A DNA stretch of 64,000 bases from positions 1 to 64,000 of the forward strand of contig JBMNTP010000002.1 of the NCBI GenBank assembly GCA_050945795.1, written 5' to 3'. Source of the DNA: JBMNTP01 sp050945795. GTDB lineage: Bacteria > Bacillota > Clostridia > Christensenellales > MGBC116941. Within the stretch, counting starts at the first letter, position 1. The number at the start of each line of letters is the position of its first letter. The translations under genes were made by a program, and so were the position numbers. The notes beneath the pieces were generated by a model. That model made no database searches and was not told the origin of the DNA. It saw only the letters and a list, made by a program, of their open reading frames with translations. Of the stretch, positions 1 to 7,595 are shown in pieces.

Positions 1-482
1 GCCATAAAAGCGGCGAACATAACCGCCAGCCACTTCTTTTTAAGCCCCCTTTCCATATACACCATAGCGCCGCCCACCCACTCGCCGCGCTCATCCCTGT
101 ATCTGTATTTTATGCCCAGCACCTTTTCGGCAAACCCTGTCATCATGCCAAGAAACGCCGATACCCACATCCAAAAAACCGCTCCCGGCCCGCCTAATAC
201 TATCGCCGTCGCCACTCCTGCGATATTGCCGACGCCCATTGTGCCGGCGAGCGCCGTTGAAATGGCCTGAAACTGCGACAGCGATTTTTTGTCGTCGCTT
301 TTAGACGCGCCGCCGCCTATAATAGCGCCAAGCGTCTTTTTCATCCAAAGCCTTATTTTTGTTACTTGAAAAAATCGACAGCCTATGCTGAACAAAGCGC
401 CAACCACTAAAAACGCAGCCAGCATAGGCGGCCCCCATATAAAGCTGTTTATAGACTTGTTAATATTTTCAAGCAGCTCCAT
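1..482 (-). CDS. Sodium:alanine/glycine symporter family (AGCS), 3' part missing
   Basis: The first about 160 residues of an amino acid:cation symporter are present; the gene runs off the left edge. The ATG is at 480-482 and the protein opens with MELLENINKSINSF. The conserved AGCS core is readable: a hydrophobic first helix, then a stretch containing GTMGVGNIAGVATAI followed by GGPGAVFWMW and a conserved GMMTGFAEK segment. Family members import alanine or glycine with sodium in the cytoplasmic membrane; the substrate here cannot be read from the fragment. It is divergent from the VTT gene at 665, with about 180 bases between them. The upstream sequence is G-rich (GGGGGCGG) and may serve as a weak ribosome binding site. 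Confidence 0.9.
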   Translation of the reverse strand, partial: MELLENINKSINSFIWGPPMLAAFLVVGALFSIGCRFFQVTKIRLWMKKTLGAIIGGGASKSDDKKSLSQFQAISTALAGTMGVGNIAGVATAIVLGGPGAVFWMWVSAFLGMMTGFAEKVLGIKYRYRDERGEWVGGAMVYMERGLKKKWLAVMFAAFM

Positions 483-622
483 ATAAAAAACCGCCCCCGC
501 TTTTTTCGATGCGCCGGGTCGGTAAAAACAGACGTCCGGCGAAAATTCTGCCCATTTTATACATATGCGCCGCCCCCGCCATTATTTGCCTGAATTAAAT
601 GTATCCGATTGCTATTACTATA

Positions 623-631
623 TGGTATAAT
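623..631 (+). promoter_or_regulatory. Extended -10 promoter for the VTT-domain gene
   Basis: The sequence TGGTATAAT fits the extended -10 pattern TGnTATAAT. No convincing -35 box lies 16-18 bases upstream, which is usual for this promoter class. The inferred start site near 638 leaves a leader of about 25 bases that carries the GGAGG ribosome binding site at 652-656. Confidence 0.45.
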
Positions 632-664
632 CACTTAGTGTAACACTGTACGGAGGATCGCATT

Positions 665-1630
665 TTGCCGGAAAAAGATGACCATTATAACCGCGACGAC
701 ATTACCCCCGAAGAAGCGGCTCGATTGAAAAGAAAAAAAATCTACAGCGTTATATCCATTGTCATATTCGTTGCTCTTATGATATGGCTGGCTTTTGAAA
801 TAGGAACGCCCTTGGTGCAGATGCTGCGCCGTCCCCAGCAATTCAGAGACCTTATCGACGATAACGGCATTCTAGCCCGGCTTATTTTTATAGGCCTTCA
901 GCTGCTACAAATATTTATAGCTTTTATACCCGGCGAAGTCGTCGAAGTTGCTGCCGGCTATGCCTTTGGCACCATAGAAGGAACGCTGCTATGCATGGCG
1001 GGTTCGGCACTCGGTTCCGTTTTAGTAATATGGTTTGTACGCTCTTTAGGCGTAAAAGCCATAGATACTCTCATCTCGCGCGAAAAGATAGCTGAACTGC
1101 GTTTTATAAGAAATGAAAAGCAACTGGACAAGCTGGTTTTTCTATTATTCTTCATACCCGGTACACCAAAAGATGTTCTCACTTACTTCATAGGCTTCAC
1201 GCCTATAAAAACTAGCCGCTTTGTCCTTATATCAACCTTCGCAAGGATACCCTCTATAATCACATCGACCATAGGCGGCGACGCGCTAGGCACCGAAAAA
1301 TATGTTTTCGCTATAATCGTTTTTGTGGCGACAGCCATAATAAGTCTGCTCGGGCTCTTAATATATAATTCTATAATGAAAAAAAAGAATTCCGAAAAGG
1401 ACGAAAATGACGCCAAAGAGAATTCCAAAACTCAGCAGGACGCCGAGCCAAAAAAATACGAAAAGGTTAATCTTTCTCCATCCATGGCTATGGAGGCGGG
1501 CGACGAACTAGGCGTAAGTCACGAAAACGCCACGCGCCACGCTCAGAGTAAAAAAAACCCGAGGATACCAATTTACCTTCTCTTTAGAAAAAGAAAAGGT
1601 AAAACCAAAAGAAACCTCGTAGGATTTTAG
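665..1630 (+). CDS. VTT-domain (TVP38/TMEM64, DedA-like) membrane protein
   Basis: This 321-residue integral membrane protein starts at a TTG, chosen because GGAGG sits 8 bases upstream and no ATG is available. After a short charged N terminus there is a membrane helix at about residues 27-50. The VTT/SNARE-associated core follows, with FIPGEVVEVAAGYAFG near 88-103 and FFIPGTPKDVLTYFIGF near 162-178, the glycine/proline re-entrant motifs of this superfamily. Relatives act in membrane homeostasis, including lipid scrambling or undecaprenyl-phosphate recycling; the role here is unknown. The last roughly 100 residues are charged and low complexity. The final 20 or so (from PIYLLFRKRKG) are encoded by the left repeat element, so the native C terminus may have been replaced. 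Confidence 0.85.
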   Translation: MPEKDDHYNRDDITPEEAARLKRKKIYSVISIVIFVALMIWLAFEIGTPLVQMLRRPQQFRDLIDDNGILARLIFIGLQLLQIFIAFIPGEVVEVAAGYAFGTIEGTLLCMAGSALGSVLVIWFVRSLGVKAIDTLISREKIAELRFIRNEKQLDKLVFLLFFIPGTPKDVLTYFIGFTPIKTSRFVLISTFARIPSIITSTIGGDALGTEKYVFAIIVFVATAIISLLGLLIYNSIMKKKNSEKDENDAKENSKTQQDAEPKKYEKVNLSPSMAMEAGDELGVSHENATRHAQSKKNPRIPIYLLFRKRKGKTKRNLVGF

Positions 1631-1947
1631 TTTTAAGGCTGGACTTATAGCACCGGCAAACAATGCCAGTTAATTTGCTTAAGTCACTTTTCCTTAGAAA
1701 AAGAAAAGGCAAAGCTAAAAGAAACCTCGTAGGGTTTTAATGCGGAACCGTGCATTGAGCATCAGCAAGCAACGCTAATTAATTCGCTGAAAATTTCCGC
1801 CTAATATAACAGTAACTTTAAAACGCCTTGATCAAGGCGTTTTAATAATGGGATTCTTAAGGGACAAGTGTCCCTTAAGCGGAGGTTTGGAGGCAGCGCC
1901 TCCAACGTATCCCCACCTCCAACGTACCCCCACACCTCCAACGTCCC
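1574..1947 (+). repeat. Composite intergenic repeat, left copy
   Basis: Three blocks occur in order. First come two copies of a unit with a CTTTTC/GAAAAG stem followed by AAAGCTAAAAGAAACCTCGT (1574-1625 and 1687-1737). Next comes the terminator-like palindrome at 1818-1845. Last comes GGGATTCTTAAGGGAC with its inverse, then GGAGGCAGCGCCTCC, then short CCTCCAACGT tandem repeats to 1947. The same blocks occur in the same order, but inverted, at 6744-7232. No transposase is present, so this is a non-autonomous element or an intergenic repeat family. Confidence 0.85.
1818..1845 (+). terminator. Perfect palindrome inside left repeat, terminator-like
   Basis: AAAACGCCTTG and CAAGGCGTTTT form a perfect hairpin around a GATC-like centre, with flanking T and A runs on both sides, so it could terminate in either direction. 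It lies between the convergent VTT and acyl-CoA synthetase genes. A near-identical palindrome lies in the right repeat copy. Confidence 0.65.
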
Positions 1948-1954
1948 TCGCTAC

Positions 1955-4198
1955 TTATCGGCCTTTGAGGTGATATTTGGCGAACGCCTCTAGCGCCATT
2001 ACAGACGAGCGTATGTTTGAGAAAACAGGCACCCTGTTCTCCTCGAATACCGTCCTTAGCTCCTTGTAGATGGAAGAACCGCTAAGCGTTATAACCATAG
2101 GCTTATTATATTTATTAAACAGATTGCAAAGTATGGGGCCGAGCGCATCATCATCGCGGCAGTTGTCCGGCGTCGTCTTAATATTAGCCGTATGCGGCAC
2201 TATGCCAACAAGCACGCAATCAACGCCCTCATCTTGAAGCACCGCCTCTACGAACTTGCCGTACGCTATATCATCAGCCATGGGAGAAAGATCGAGAAAC
2301 GACGTCGTTATATCGCTAAGGCCGGAAGTGTTGGCCTCTTTAAGCCTTTCTATAGTGTACGGCTGGAATACCGCCTGCTGTAAAAACCCTATGGAGTCGG
2401 CGCCCATTGTAGCGTCAAGTCCGGCGTTTGTAACGGCGGCGACTCGGCTGCCGTTTATCTTCTTTCCTGCGAGCAGCGGAAACGCTTTATTGAGGTTATA
2501 AAATTCCGTCACATCAGACGCCAGCACGATGGTACCCGCCTGCTCGGACATGGCCTTGAACACCTCGTAGCTGCCCGACATTGAAGCGGTATGCGACGCA
2601 GCCGCCCGCGCGCCCGCCTCTGTCCTGCCCGATTTATATACTATAATGGGCTTTTTGCTCCTCTTTGCCAATTCATAGAAAATGCGTCCCTCACCGGGGA
2701 ACAGCCCTTCCATATAAAGCGAGAATACCTCGATAGCCGGATTATCGGCAAAGAAGCTTATAAGGTCGGTGCCTTTTACATCTATTTTATTTCCTATGCT
2801 GGCAATGACCTTGTATATATCCGCCTTTCCTGCGTTATCTATGCTATTTATAGCCATGCCACCCGATTGAGTAAAAAGCGCCGTGTTAGATTTGTCGCTG
2901 TAATAGTATTTAAGCTTTTTCTCATCTATAAATATTGTGTTTACGCCTCCGCCCGGCTCATCCGGCGCGTAAAACACGCCGACGCAGTTCGGCCCCATTA
3001 TCCTAACACCACGGGGAGTGACTTCCTTAAGAGCGGTTGCAAAATTCTCATAGTTTAGATCTACCGGTATTCCTGAGATTAGTATAACCGCCTTACCCTC
3101 CGGCATATTTTTTACAAATTCGAGAAAATGCTGCGCCGGAGCGGCGTATACAACCAGTTCATACGGCAGATTGATTTCCTCAAGGCTTTTATAAACTTTA
3201 TAATCCGAGCCGCCTATATTAACGCTGCCGCCCTTCGGATTTACTATATACACATCATCGCGGCCTATATCTTTAAGAAGCGACACTATTGTCCTTGCGG
3301 CAGACTGCTTTGCCGCATCTGTCGAAACGCCTATAACGGCTATCCCCTGCGGCTTGAAAAAGGCGTCAAGCGCGCTGTTGTCCGGCGGCGACGGGCTTTT
3401 TATGCCCCTGTTTTTAGCCTCGGCGAAACGCACATACCCGTCAACCGCGACAAACCGCCCATCATCGCTGAACACAAACGGATTAACATCCATTTCAGTT
3501 ATATGATACTTCGGCGCCTTCTGCGATATAAACGAATACTCATACCCCAGCCTGCCCATCTTCTTTACAGCGTCAATTATGCGCCCGGGGCGCTCGTGCT
3601 TGCCGGTCTGATGGTATTTTATAGTTATCTTTGCCGAATGAACCAGTTCTCTCGCCTCATCGTCACCTATAGGCATTAGAAAAAGGCAGGGCTCATCATA
3701 GTACTTGGCAAAAAATTCGGCGTCGTCTCCGCCCTTTGTCAGCGTGCCGACGGGGCCGAATGTCTCATCCTCGCTTATGCCTATCATTATTTCGCTGCCT
3801 ATTCCCTGATTAAAGGCAATATGTTCAACTATAAGAAAGCCGTCTATAGCAGGCTTGGCTCCTTCTGGGAAATGCGAAAGCACTTCTTGCTGCATATTAT
3901 CAAGCACAAACCTTACAAAAAGCGGGTCAAGATTGGTAATCTTCTTAACTCCGCCAATCTTTGACTTATGCGCTATATCCGCCGACACAACCTTTACTAT
4001 AACCGAGCAGTCAAACCTTGAAAGCAGCTCAGCGTTTACAGAGTTAACATCCCTAACCAGCTCATAGCATGGCGTTTCTAAGCCCAGTTCGTTAAGTATG
4101 TCATATACCTCGTACTCATAAAGCACGTCACGCCCCTCGGCCACAGCATTGCCGAATATTCGGTCAATGTCAATTAGAGTGCGTTCATTAAGCAGCAT
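1955..4198 (-). CDS. ADP-forming acyl-CoA synthetase (acetyl-CoA synthetase type), beta-alpha order
   Basis: This 747-residue enzyme belongs to the NDP-forming acyl-CoA synthetase family, which turns acyl-CoA, ADP and phosphate into the acid, CoA and ATP. Residues about 20-265 are an ATP-grasp domain (VIVKVVSADIAHKSKIGGV near 66-84; MDVNPF near 236). Residues about 278-400 are a CoA-binding Rossmann domain (GIAVIGVS at 285). About 400-640 is the succinyl-CoA-ligase-like domain, with GPNCVG at 402 and SHTASMSGS around the phospho-accepting His536. Many fused archaeal and protist homologues have alpha first, so the ATP-grasp-first order is notable. It is divergent from the butyrate kinase fusion, so two acyl-CoA-to-ATP enzymes share one intergenic region. 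Substrate is not determined. Confidence 0.88.
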   Translation of the reverse strand: MLLNERTLIDIDRIFGNAVAEGRDVLYEYEVYDILNELGLETPCYELVRDVNSVNAELLSRFDCSVIVKVVSADIAHKSKIGGVKKITNLDPLFVRFVLDNMQQEVLSHFPEGAKPAIDGFLIVEHIAFNQGIGSEIMIGISEDETFGPVGTLTKGGDDAEFFAKYYDEPCLFLMPIGDDEARELVHSAKITIKYHQTGKHERPGRIIDAVKKMGRLGYEYSFISQKAPKYHITEMDVNPFVFSDDGRFVAVDGYVRFAEAKNRGIKSPSPPDNSALDAFFKPQGIAVIGVSTDAAKQSAARTIVSLLKDIGRDDVYIVNPKGGSVNIGGSDYKVYKSLEEINLPYELVVYAAPAQHFLEFVKNMPEGKAVILISGIPVDLNYENFATALKEVTPRGVRIMGPNCVGVFYAPDEPGGGVNTIFIDEKKLKYYYSDKSNTALFTQSGGMAINSIDNAGKADIYKVIASIGNKIDVKGTDLISFFADNPAIEVFSLYMEGLFPGEGRIFYELAKRSKKPIIVYKSGRTEAGARAAASHTASMSGSYEVFKAMSEQAGTIVLASDVTEFYNLNKAFPLLAGKKINGSRVAAVTNAGLDATMGADSIGFLQQAVFQPYTIERLKEANTSGLSDITTSFLDLSPMADDIAYGKFVEAVLQDEGVDCVLVGIVPHTANIKTTPDNCRDDDALGPILCNLFNKYNKPMVITLSGSSIYKELRTVFEENRVPVFSNIRSSVMALEAFAKYHLKGR

Positions 4199-4415
4199 AT
4201 CGTCACCTCACAAAAGAAGATTCTCAGCCGCCGACAAAAAGCGATTCCGCCATTAATACCAGCTCTAAGCGGCTTATATAAAAACTATACTATAACCGCA
4301 TCTTTGTGTCGAGGGCGGCTTAAAGCTATAATTAGCTATTTTTGCCGCGCCCGAAACATGATATTATTATAATAACCATTGAATTATAACATCGGCCTTT
4401 TTACAGGAGGAATTT

Positions 4416-5819
4416 ATGCCCACATCAGTGCAGGAAGTAACGTTACTGGTAGAAAACAGGCCCGGCGTACTCGACAGGATAGTTGGCCAGATACGCCGCG
4501 AAGGCTGGAATATAAAAAGCCTGTCCGTTGATGAAACGGATCAGCCGTACATATCAAAAATGCTTATATCGGTTGAGGGGCTTAATACTAAGCTCGCTAT
4601 GATTGTAGACAGGCTTATAGACCTAGATTGCGTTATAAGAATTGAAATGCCGGTAAACGGGCGGCTAATTACCCGCGAGAGGCCACTGCCAAGCCCCGCT
4701 CCGTTGCGCATAGAGCCGGAAATAAAGCCGGCTCCGCCAAAGCCCGAAGGCGCTTTTAGAATACTCACTATAAACCCCGGCTCCACCTCCACAAAAATGG
4801 CTGTCTACGATAACGAACGGCTTATAGCTGACGCTACCATAAGACACAGCCGGGAAGAACTTGACTACTACCCCACCATAACAGCGCAAAAGGAGCTGCG
4901 CCGCCGCACCATAATCGAGCATATGAAAAAAAGCGGTGTCGCCATAACCTCGCTTGACGCTATAGCCGGACGCGGAGGGCTGCTAAAAGCCATTGTAGGC
5001 GGCACATACCAAATAAACGAGCGTATGCTTGAGGACTTAAACGGAGCCGCTGCCTCAATACACGCCTCGGCTCTTGGCGCTATAATAGCCGCCGATATCG
5101 CTCAAAGCCTTAACATACCCGCATACGTCGTCGATCCCATTGTAGTTGACGAGCAGGATCAATACGCCAAATTAAGCGGTATGCCGGGCATAGAGCGGGT
5201 CAGCATATTCCATGCTCTTAACCAAAAAGCGATAGCGCGGAGGTGTGCTGAGCAAATAGGCAAGCCGTATGAAAACCTGCGGCTTATTGTAGCTCATCTT
5301 GGCGGCGGCATAACGGTGGGCGCGCACTATTACGGCCGTGTTGTAGATGTAAACGACGCGCTGTCCGGAGAAGGCCCTTTCACTCCTGAGCGCTGCGGCG
5401 CTGTACCCGCCGTACCACTTATAAGGCTGTGTTTCTCCGGAGAATACAGCGAGCAGGAGCTTATAGATAAAATAACCAAGACAGGCGGTATGCACGCCTA
5501 CCTCGGCACAAACGACCTTAAAGCCGTCGAGCGCATGATAATGGAAGGCGACGAATTCGCTGCGTTGGTGCTCGGCAGCATGGCATATCAGGTGGCAAAG
5601 GAGATAGGCGCTATGTCTGCCGTACTCGACGGCAGGGTTGACGCCATCGCTCTTACCGGAGGCATGGCTTATTCAAACCGTTTCACCGGAGCTATTAAAG
5701 GCAGGGTTGACGCCATAGCCCCTGTTTATGTCTACCCCGGCGAGGACGAGATGCTGGCTTTAGTAAGCGGAGCTTTAAGAGTGCTGCGCGGTCAGGACGC
5801 CGTCGGCGAGTATATATAG
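4416..5819 (+). CDS. ACT domain fused to butyrate kinase-family acyl kinase
   Basis: Residues about 6-80 form an ACT domain most like the acetolactate synthase small subunit (VTLLVENRPGVLDRIVGQIRR, then GWNIKSLSV). A proline-rich linker spans about 85-112. Residues 113-460 are a full butyrate kinase/acetokinase-family domain: phosphate loop INPGSTSTK at 119-127, VDPIVVDE, HLGGGITVGAH, and ALTGGMAYS near the C terminus. Butyrate kinases make ATP from butyryl-phosphate, and several accept branched acyl phosphates. Normal Buk length is about 355, so the additional 110 residues are the ACT and linker. AGGAGG precedes the ATG by 6 bases, and no internal start with a good site was seen before the kinase part. 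I infer allosteric control by an amino acid, perhaps valine, because this ACT subtype often binds branched-chain amino acids. Confidence 0.88.
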   Translation: MPTSVQEVTLLVENRPGVLDRIVGQIRREGWNIKSLSVDETDQPYISKMLISVEGLNTKLAMIVDRLIDLDCVIRIEMPVNGRLITRERPLPSPAPLRIEPEIKPAPPKPEGAFRILTINPGSTSTKMAVYDNERLIADATIRHSREELDYYPTITAQKELRRRTIIEHMKKSGVAITSLDAIAGRGGLLKAIVGGTYQINERMLEDLNGAAASIHASALGAIIAADIAQSLNIPAYVVDPIVVDEQDQYAKLSGMPGIERVSIFHALNQKAIARRCAEQIGKPYENLRLIVAHLGGGITVGAHYYGRVVDVNDALSGEGPFTPERCGAVPAVPLIRLCFSGEYSEQELIDKITKTGGMHAYLGTNDLKAVERMIMEGDEFAALVLGSMAYQVAKEIGAMSAVLDGRVDAIALTGGMAYSNRFTGAIKGRVDAIAPVYVYPGEDEMLALVSGALRVLRGQDAVGEYI

Positions 5820-5858
5820 CCGCCGACTTTCGCGTATATTGCCGCATATCGCCGTATA

Positions 5859-5887
5859 TTGCTCTTTTGCCATATATAAGGTAGAAT
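5859..5887 (+). promoter_or_regulatory. Promoter for glutaredoxin and FTR-rubredoxin genes
   Basis: TTGCTC at 5859-5864 and TAGAAT at 5882-5887 are separated by exactly 17 bases, a good housekeeping promoter fit. It lies between the kinase stop and the glutaredoxin start, so the redox pair probably has its own transcript. Confidence 0.5.
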
Positions 5888-5921
5888 ATATTAATACTAA
5901 AGAAAAGGCGGTCATGTTAAA

Positions 5922-6206
5922 ATGACAGAGTTTGAGCTGGTTCCAGGCAGAAAAATAGCTGATATAAAGATTTACGCGCTCAGCACCTGCGGATGGTGCA
6001 AAAGAGCTAAAAAGTTCTTTGACGAGCATGGCATAGAGTATTCATATATAGACATGGATCAAGTGCCGCAAGAGCATGTCGGCCCGATACGCGCCGAGCA
6101 GCAGAAATTTAACCCGCGCGGCTCTTTCCCTACAATAGTAATAAACGACAGCAAGTGCATAGTAGGCTACAACGAGCAGCAGCTCGCCGAGCTTGCGGGT
6201 GAGTAA
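5922..6206 (+). CDS. Glutaredoxin-like (NrdH-type) thiol redox protein
   Basis: This 94-residue thioredoxin-fold protein has the active site CGWC at residues 23-26, the cis-proline motif in GSFPTIVI, and the glutathione-site-like GYNEQQL near the end. Such proteins reduce disulfides in partner enzymes. The ribosome binding site AAGGCGG is about 10 bases upstream of the ATG. The stop is one base from the next ATG, so it is co-translated with the FTR-like reductase. That reductase is its likely electron source, in place of glutathione reductase or an NADPH thioredoxin reductase. Confidence 0.9.
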   Translation: MTEFELVPGRKIADIKIYALSTCGWCKRAKKFFDEHGIEYSYIDMDQVPQEHVGPIRAEQQKFNPRGSFPTIVINDSKCIVGYNEQQLAELAGE

Positions 6207-6207
6207 T

Positions 6208-6705
6208 ATGGCATCGGAAGAAGTATTAAAAAAGCGGCTCGACAGGCTTTATAAAGACGCGAAAGTCGGCGGCTACACGCTAAACCCCGACGCCGAGTTC
6301 GTATACGATCTTACCGAAGGGCTTGTGGCAAACGATGAGCGATACGGCTTTGAGGCTTGCCCTTGCCGTTTGGTTGAGGGCGATAAAGCCGCCAACCTCG
6401 ACATAATATGCCCTTGTGTATATCGTGACGATGATCTCGCCGAATACGGGGCCTGCTTCTGCGCACTTTATGTTTCTCCCGACTATAATCATGAAACAGC
6501 ATCTCAGGTACCCGAAAGGCGGCCGCTGCCCTCCGAAAGAAAGGCGGCTTCGCCATCAAAGTTCCCCGGCGTCGTTGCACCTCTTGAGCTGTCGCATCCG
6601 GTATGGCGTTGCACTGTGTGCGGGTATTTGTGCGCAAACGCGCATCCGCCGGGCAAGTGCCCTGTTTGCAAGGTCACTTCAGATCGTTTCGAAAGATTTA
6701 TGTAA
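6208..6705 (+). CDS. Ferredoxin-thioredoxin reductase catalytic subunit fused to rubredoxin
   Basis: The 165-residue product has two parts. Residues about 1-95 match the catalytic subunit of ferredoxin:thioredoxin reductase: CPCR at 51-54, ICPC at 67-70 and ACFC at 82-85. These six cysteines hold the 4Fe-4S cluster and the redox disulfide. Residues 132-165 are a rubredoxin-like knuckle pair, CTVC at 135-138 and CPVC at 151-154. The third motif is C-F-C where plant and cyanobacterial enzymes have C-H-C. FTR-rubredoxin fusions are known in anaerobic bacteria and methanogens as ferredoxin:disulfide reductases. I chose the ATG at 6208, one base after the glutaredoxin stop; upstream in-frame GTG (6199) and TTG (6193) starts are less likely. 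The partner disulfide is probably the glutaredoxin. Confidence 0.88.
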   Translation: MASEEVLKKRLDRLYKDAKVGGYTLNPDAEFVYDLTEGLVANDERYGFEACPCRLVEGDKAANLDIICPCVYRDDDLAEYGACFCALYVSPDYNHETASQVPERRPLPSERKAASPSKFPGVVAPLELSHPVWRCTVCGYLCANAHPPGKCPVCKVTSDRFERFM

Positions 6706-6743
6706 GCTGATTTACGCTATTAAAAAAGGCGGCCTTAAGGCCG

Positions 6744-7232
6744 TCGGGGTGTGGGGGATACGTTGGAGGCGCTTGGAGTATGGGGGGCGTTGGAGGCGCT
6801 GCCTCCAAACCTCCGCTCAAGGGACGCTTGTCCCTTAAGAATCCCATCATAAAACGCCTTTATCAAGGCGTTTTGGAGTTGGTGTTATATTAGGAGGAAA
6901 TTTTCAGAAAATTAACTGCTTCTGCTCGCAGATGCCTTATGGCGGCATTTTAAATATATCCCCACGAGGTTTCTTTCGCCTTTGCTTTCTCTTTCCAAAG
7001 AAAAGCACCTTCAGCTATTTAACCGCCATCGCCTGACCATTATCTATACCCTGCCTTAAACTAAACGCCTTACATGGTTTCTTTTGGCTTTACTTTCTCT
7101 TTCCAAAGAAAAGCATCTCCTGCTATTTAACCACCTCCGCCTGACCATTATCTATACCCCGCCTTAAAACTAAACCCACTACGAGATTTCTTTTGGCTTT
7201 ACCTTTTCTTTTTCCAAAGAAAAGGTAAACCC
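6744..7232 (-). repeat. Composite intergenic repeat, right copy (inverted)
   Basis: On the minus strand this shows the same series as the left copy but with three of the CTTTTC...GAAACCTCGT units (near 6962-7010, 7075-7115 and 7185-7232). AATTTTCTGAAAATTTCC, the palindrome at 6851-6874, the CTTAAGGGAC inverse pair at 6816-6839, GGAGGCAGCGCCTCC and CGTTGGAGG repeats also occur. The spacers between units (GGGTATAGATAATGGTCAGGC) are themselves repeated. No open reading frame in the 6706-7316 gap looks real; this repeat fills it. Confidence 0.85.
6851..6874 (+). terminator. Terminator-like palindrome in right repeat
   Basis: AAAACGCCTTTATCAAGGCGTTTT is an almost perfect hairpin about 145 bases after the FTR-rubredoxin stop. 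It can end that transcript, and in the other orientation the rubredoxin transcript from 7317. Confidence 0.6.
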
Positions 7233-7316
7233 CGCGCCGGCAAAGCAGCCACATACTTTTGGGCCGCATCGCAAGCACGGGGTTAATATTCCGGCATGGT
7301 TTCGCTTATACCTGCC

Positions 7317-7484
7317 TTAGTCTTCATCCGTTGGTTCGAACATGTCCTTTTCGACTCCGCAAAGCGGGCATACCCAATCATCGGGAAGATCTTCAAAAGC
7401 CGTTCCCGCCGGTATATCGGCATCGGGATCGCCTATCTGAGGGTCATAGATGTAACCGCAAGCCAAGCATTTGTATTTCTGCAT
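7317..7484 (-). CDS. Rubredoxin
   Basis: This 55-residue gene encodes a classical rubredoxin, a small cytoplasmic one-iron electron carrier. The start reads MQKYKCLACGYIYDP, the second iron knuckle is CPLCG at residues 39-43, and the conserved GT.F..LP.DW segment lies between. The four iron ligands are Cys6, Cys9, Cys39 and Cys42. AAGGAG lies 7-12 bases upstream of the ATG. It stands alone between the right repeat and hisF, and probably serves oxygen or peroxide detoxification or the nearby disulfide reductase. Confidence 0.95.
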   Translation of the reverse strand: MQKYKCLACGYIYDPQIGDPDADIPAGTAFEDLPDDWVCPLCGVEKDMFEPTDED

Positions 7485-7595
7485 ATTAATATCTCCTTTC
7501 TTGCTCTGCTATTAAGAATAAACCACAGCTAGAGCAACATGTCAAGCCTAAAATAGCGTTATGCCATATAAACGTATACACACTAGACTTTTCTG

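Noticed and set aside
4437..4446. GTAACGTTAC as a fourth LacI operator
   Set aside because: It lies inside the coding part of the ACT domain and lacks the flanking TT/AA of the other sites.
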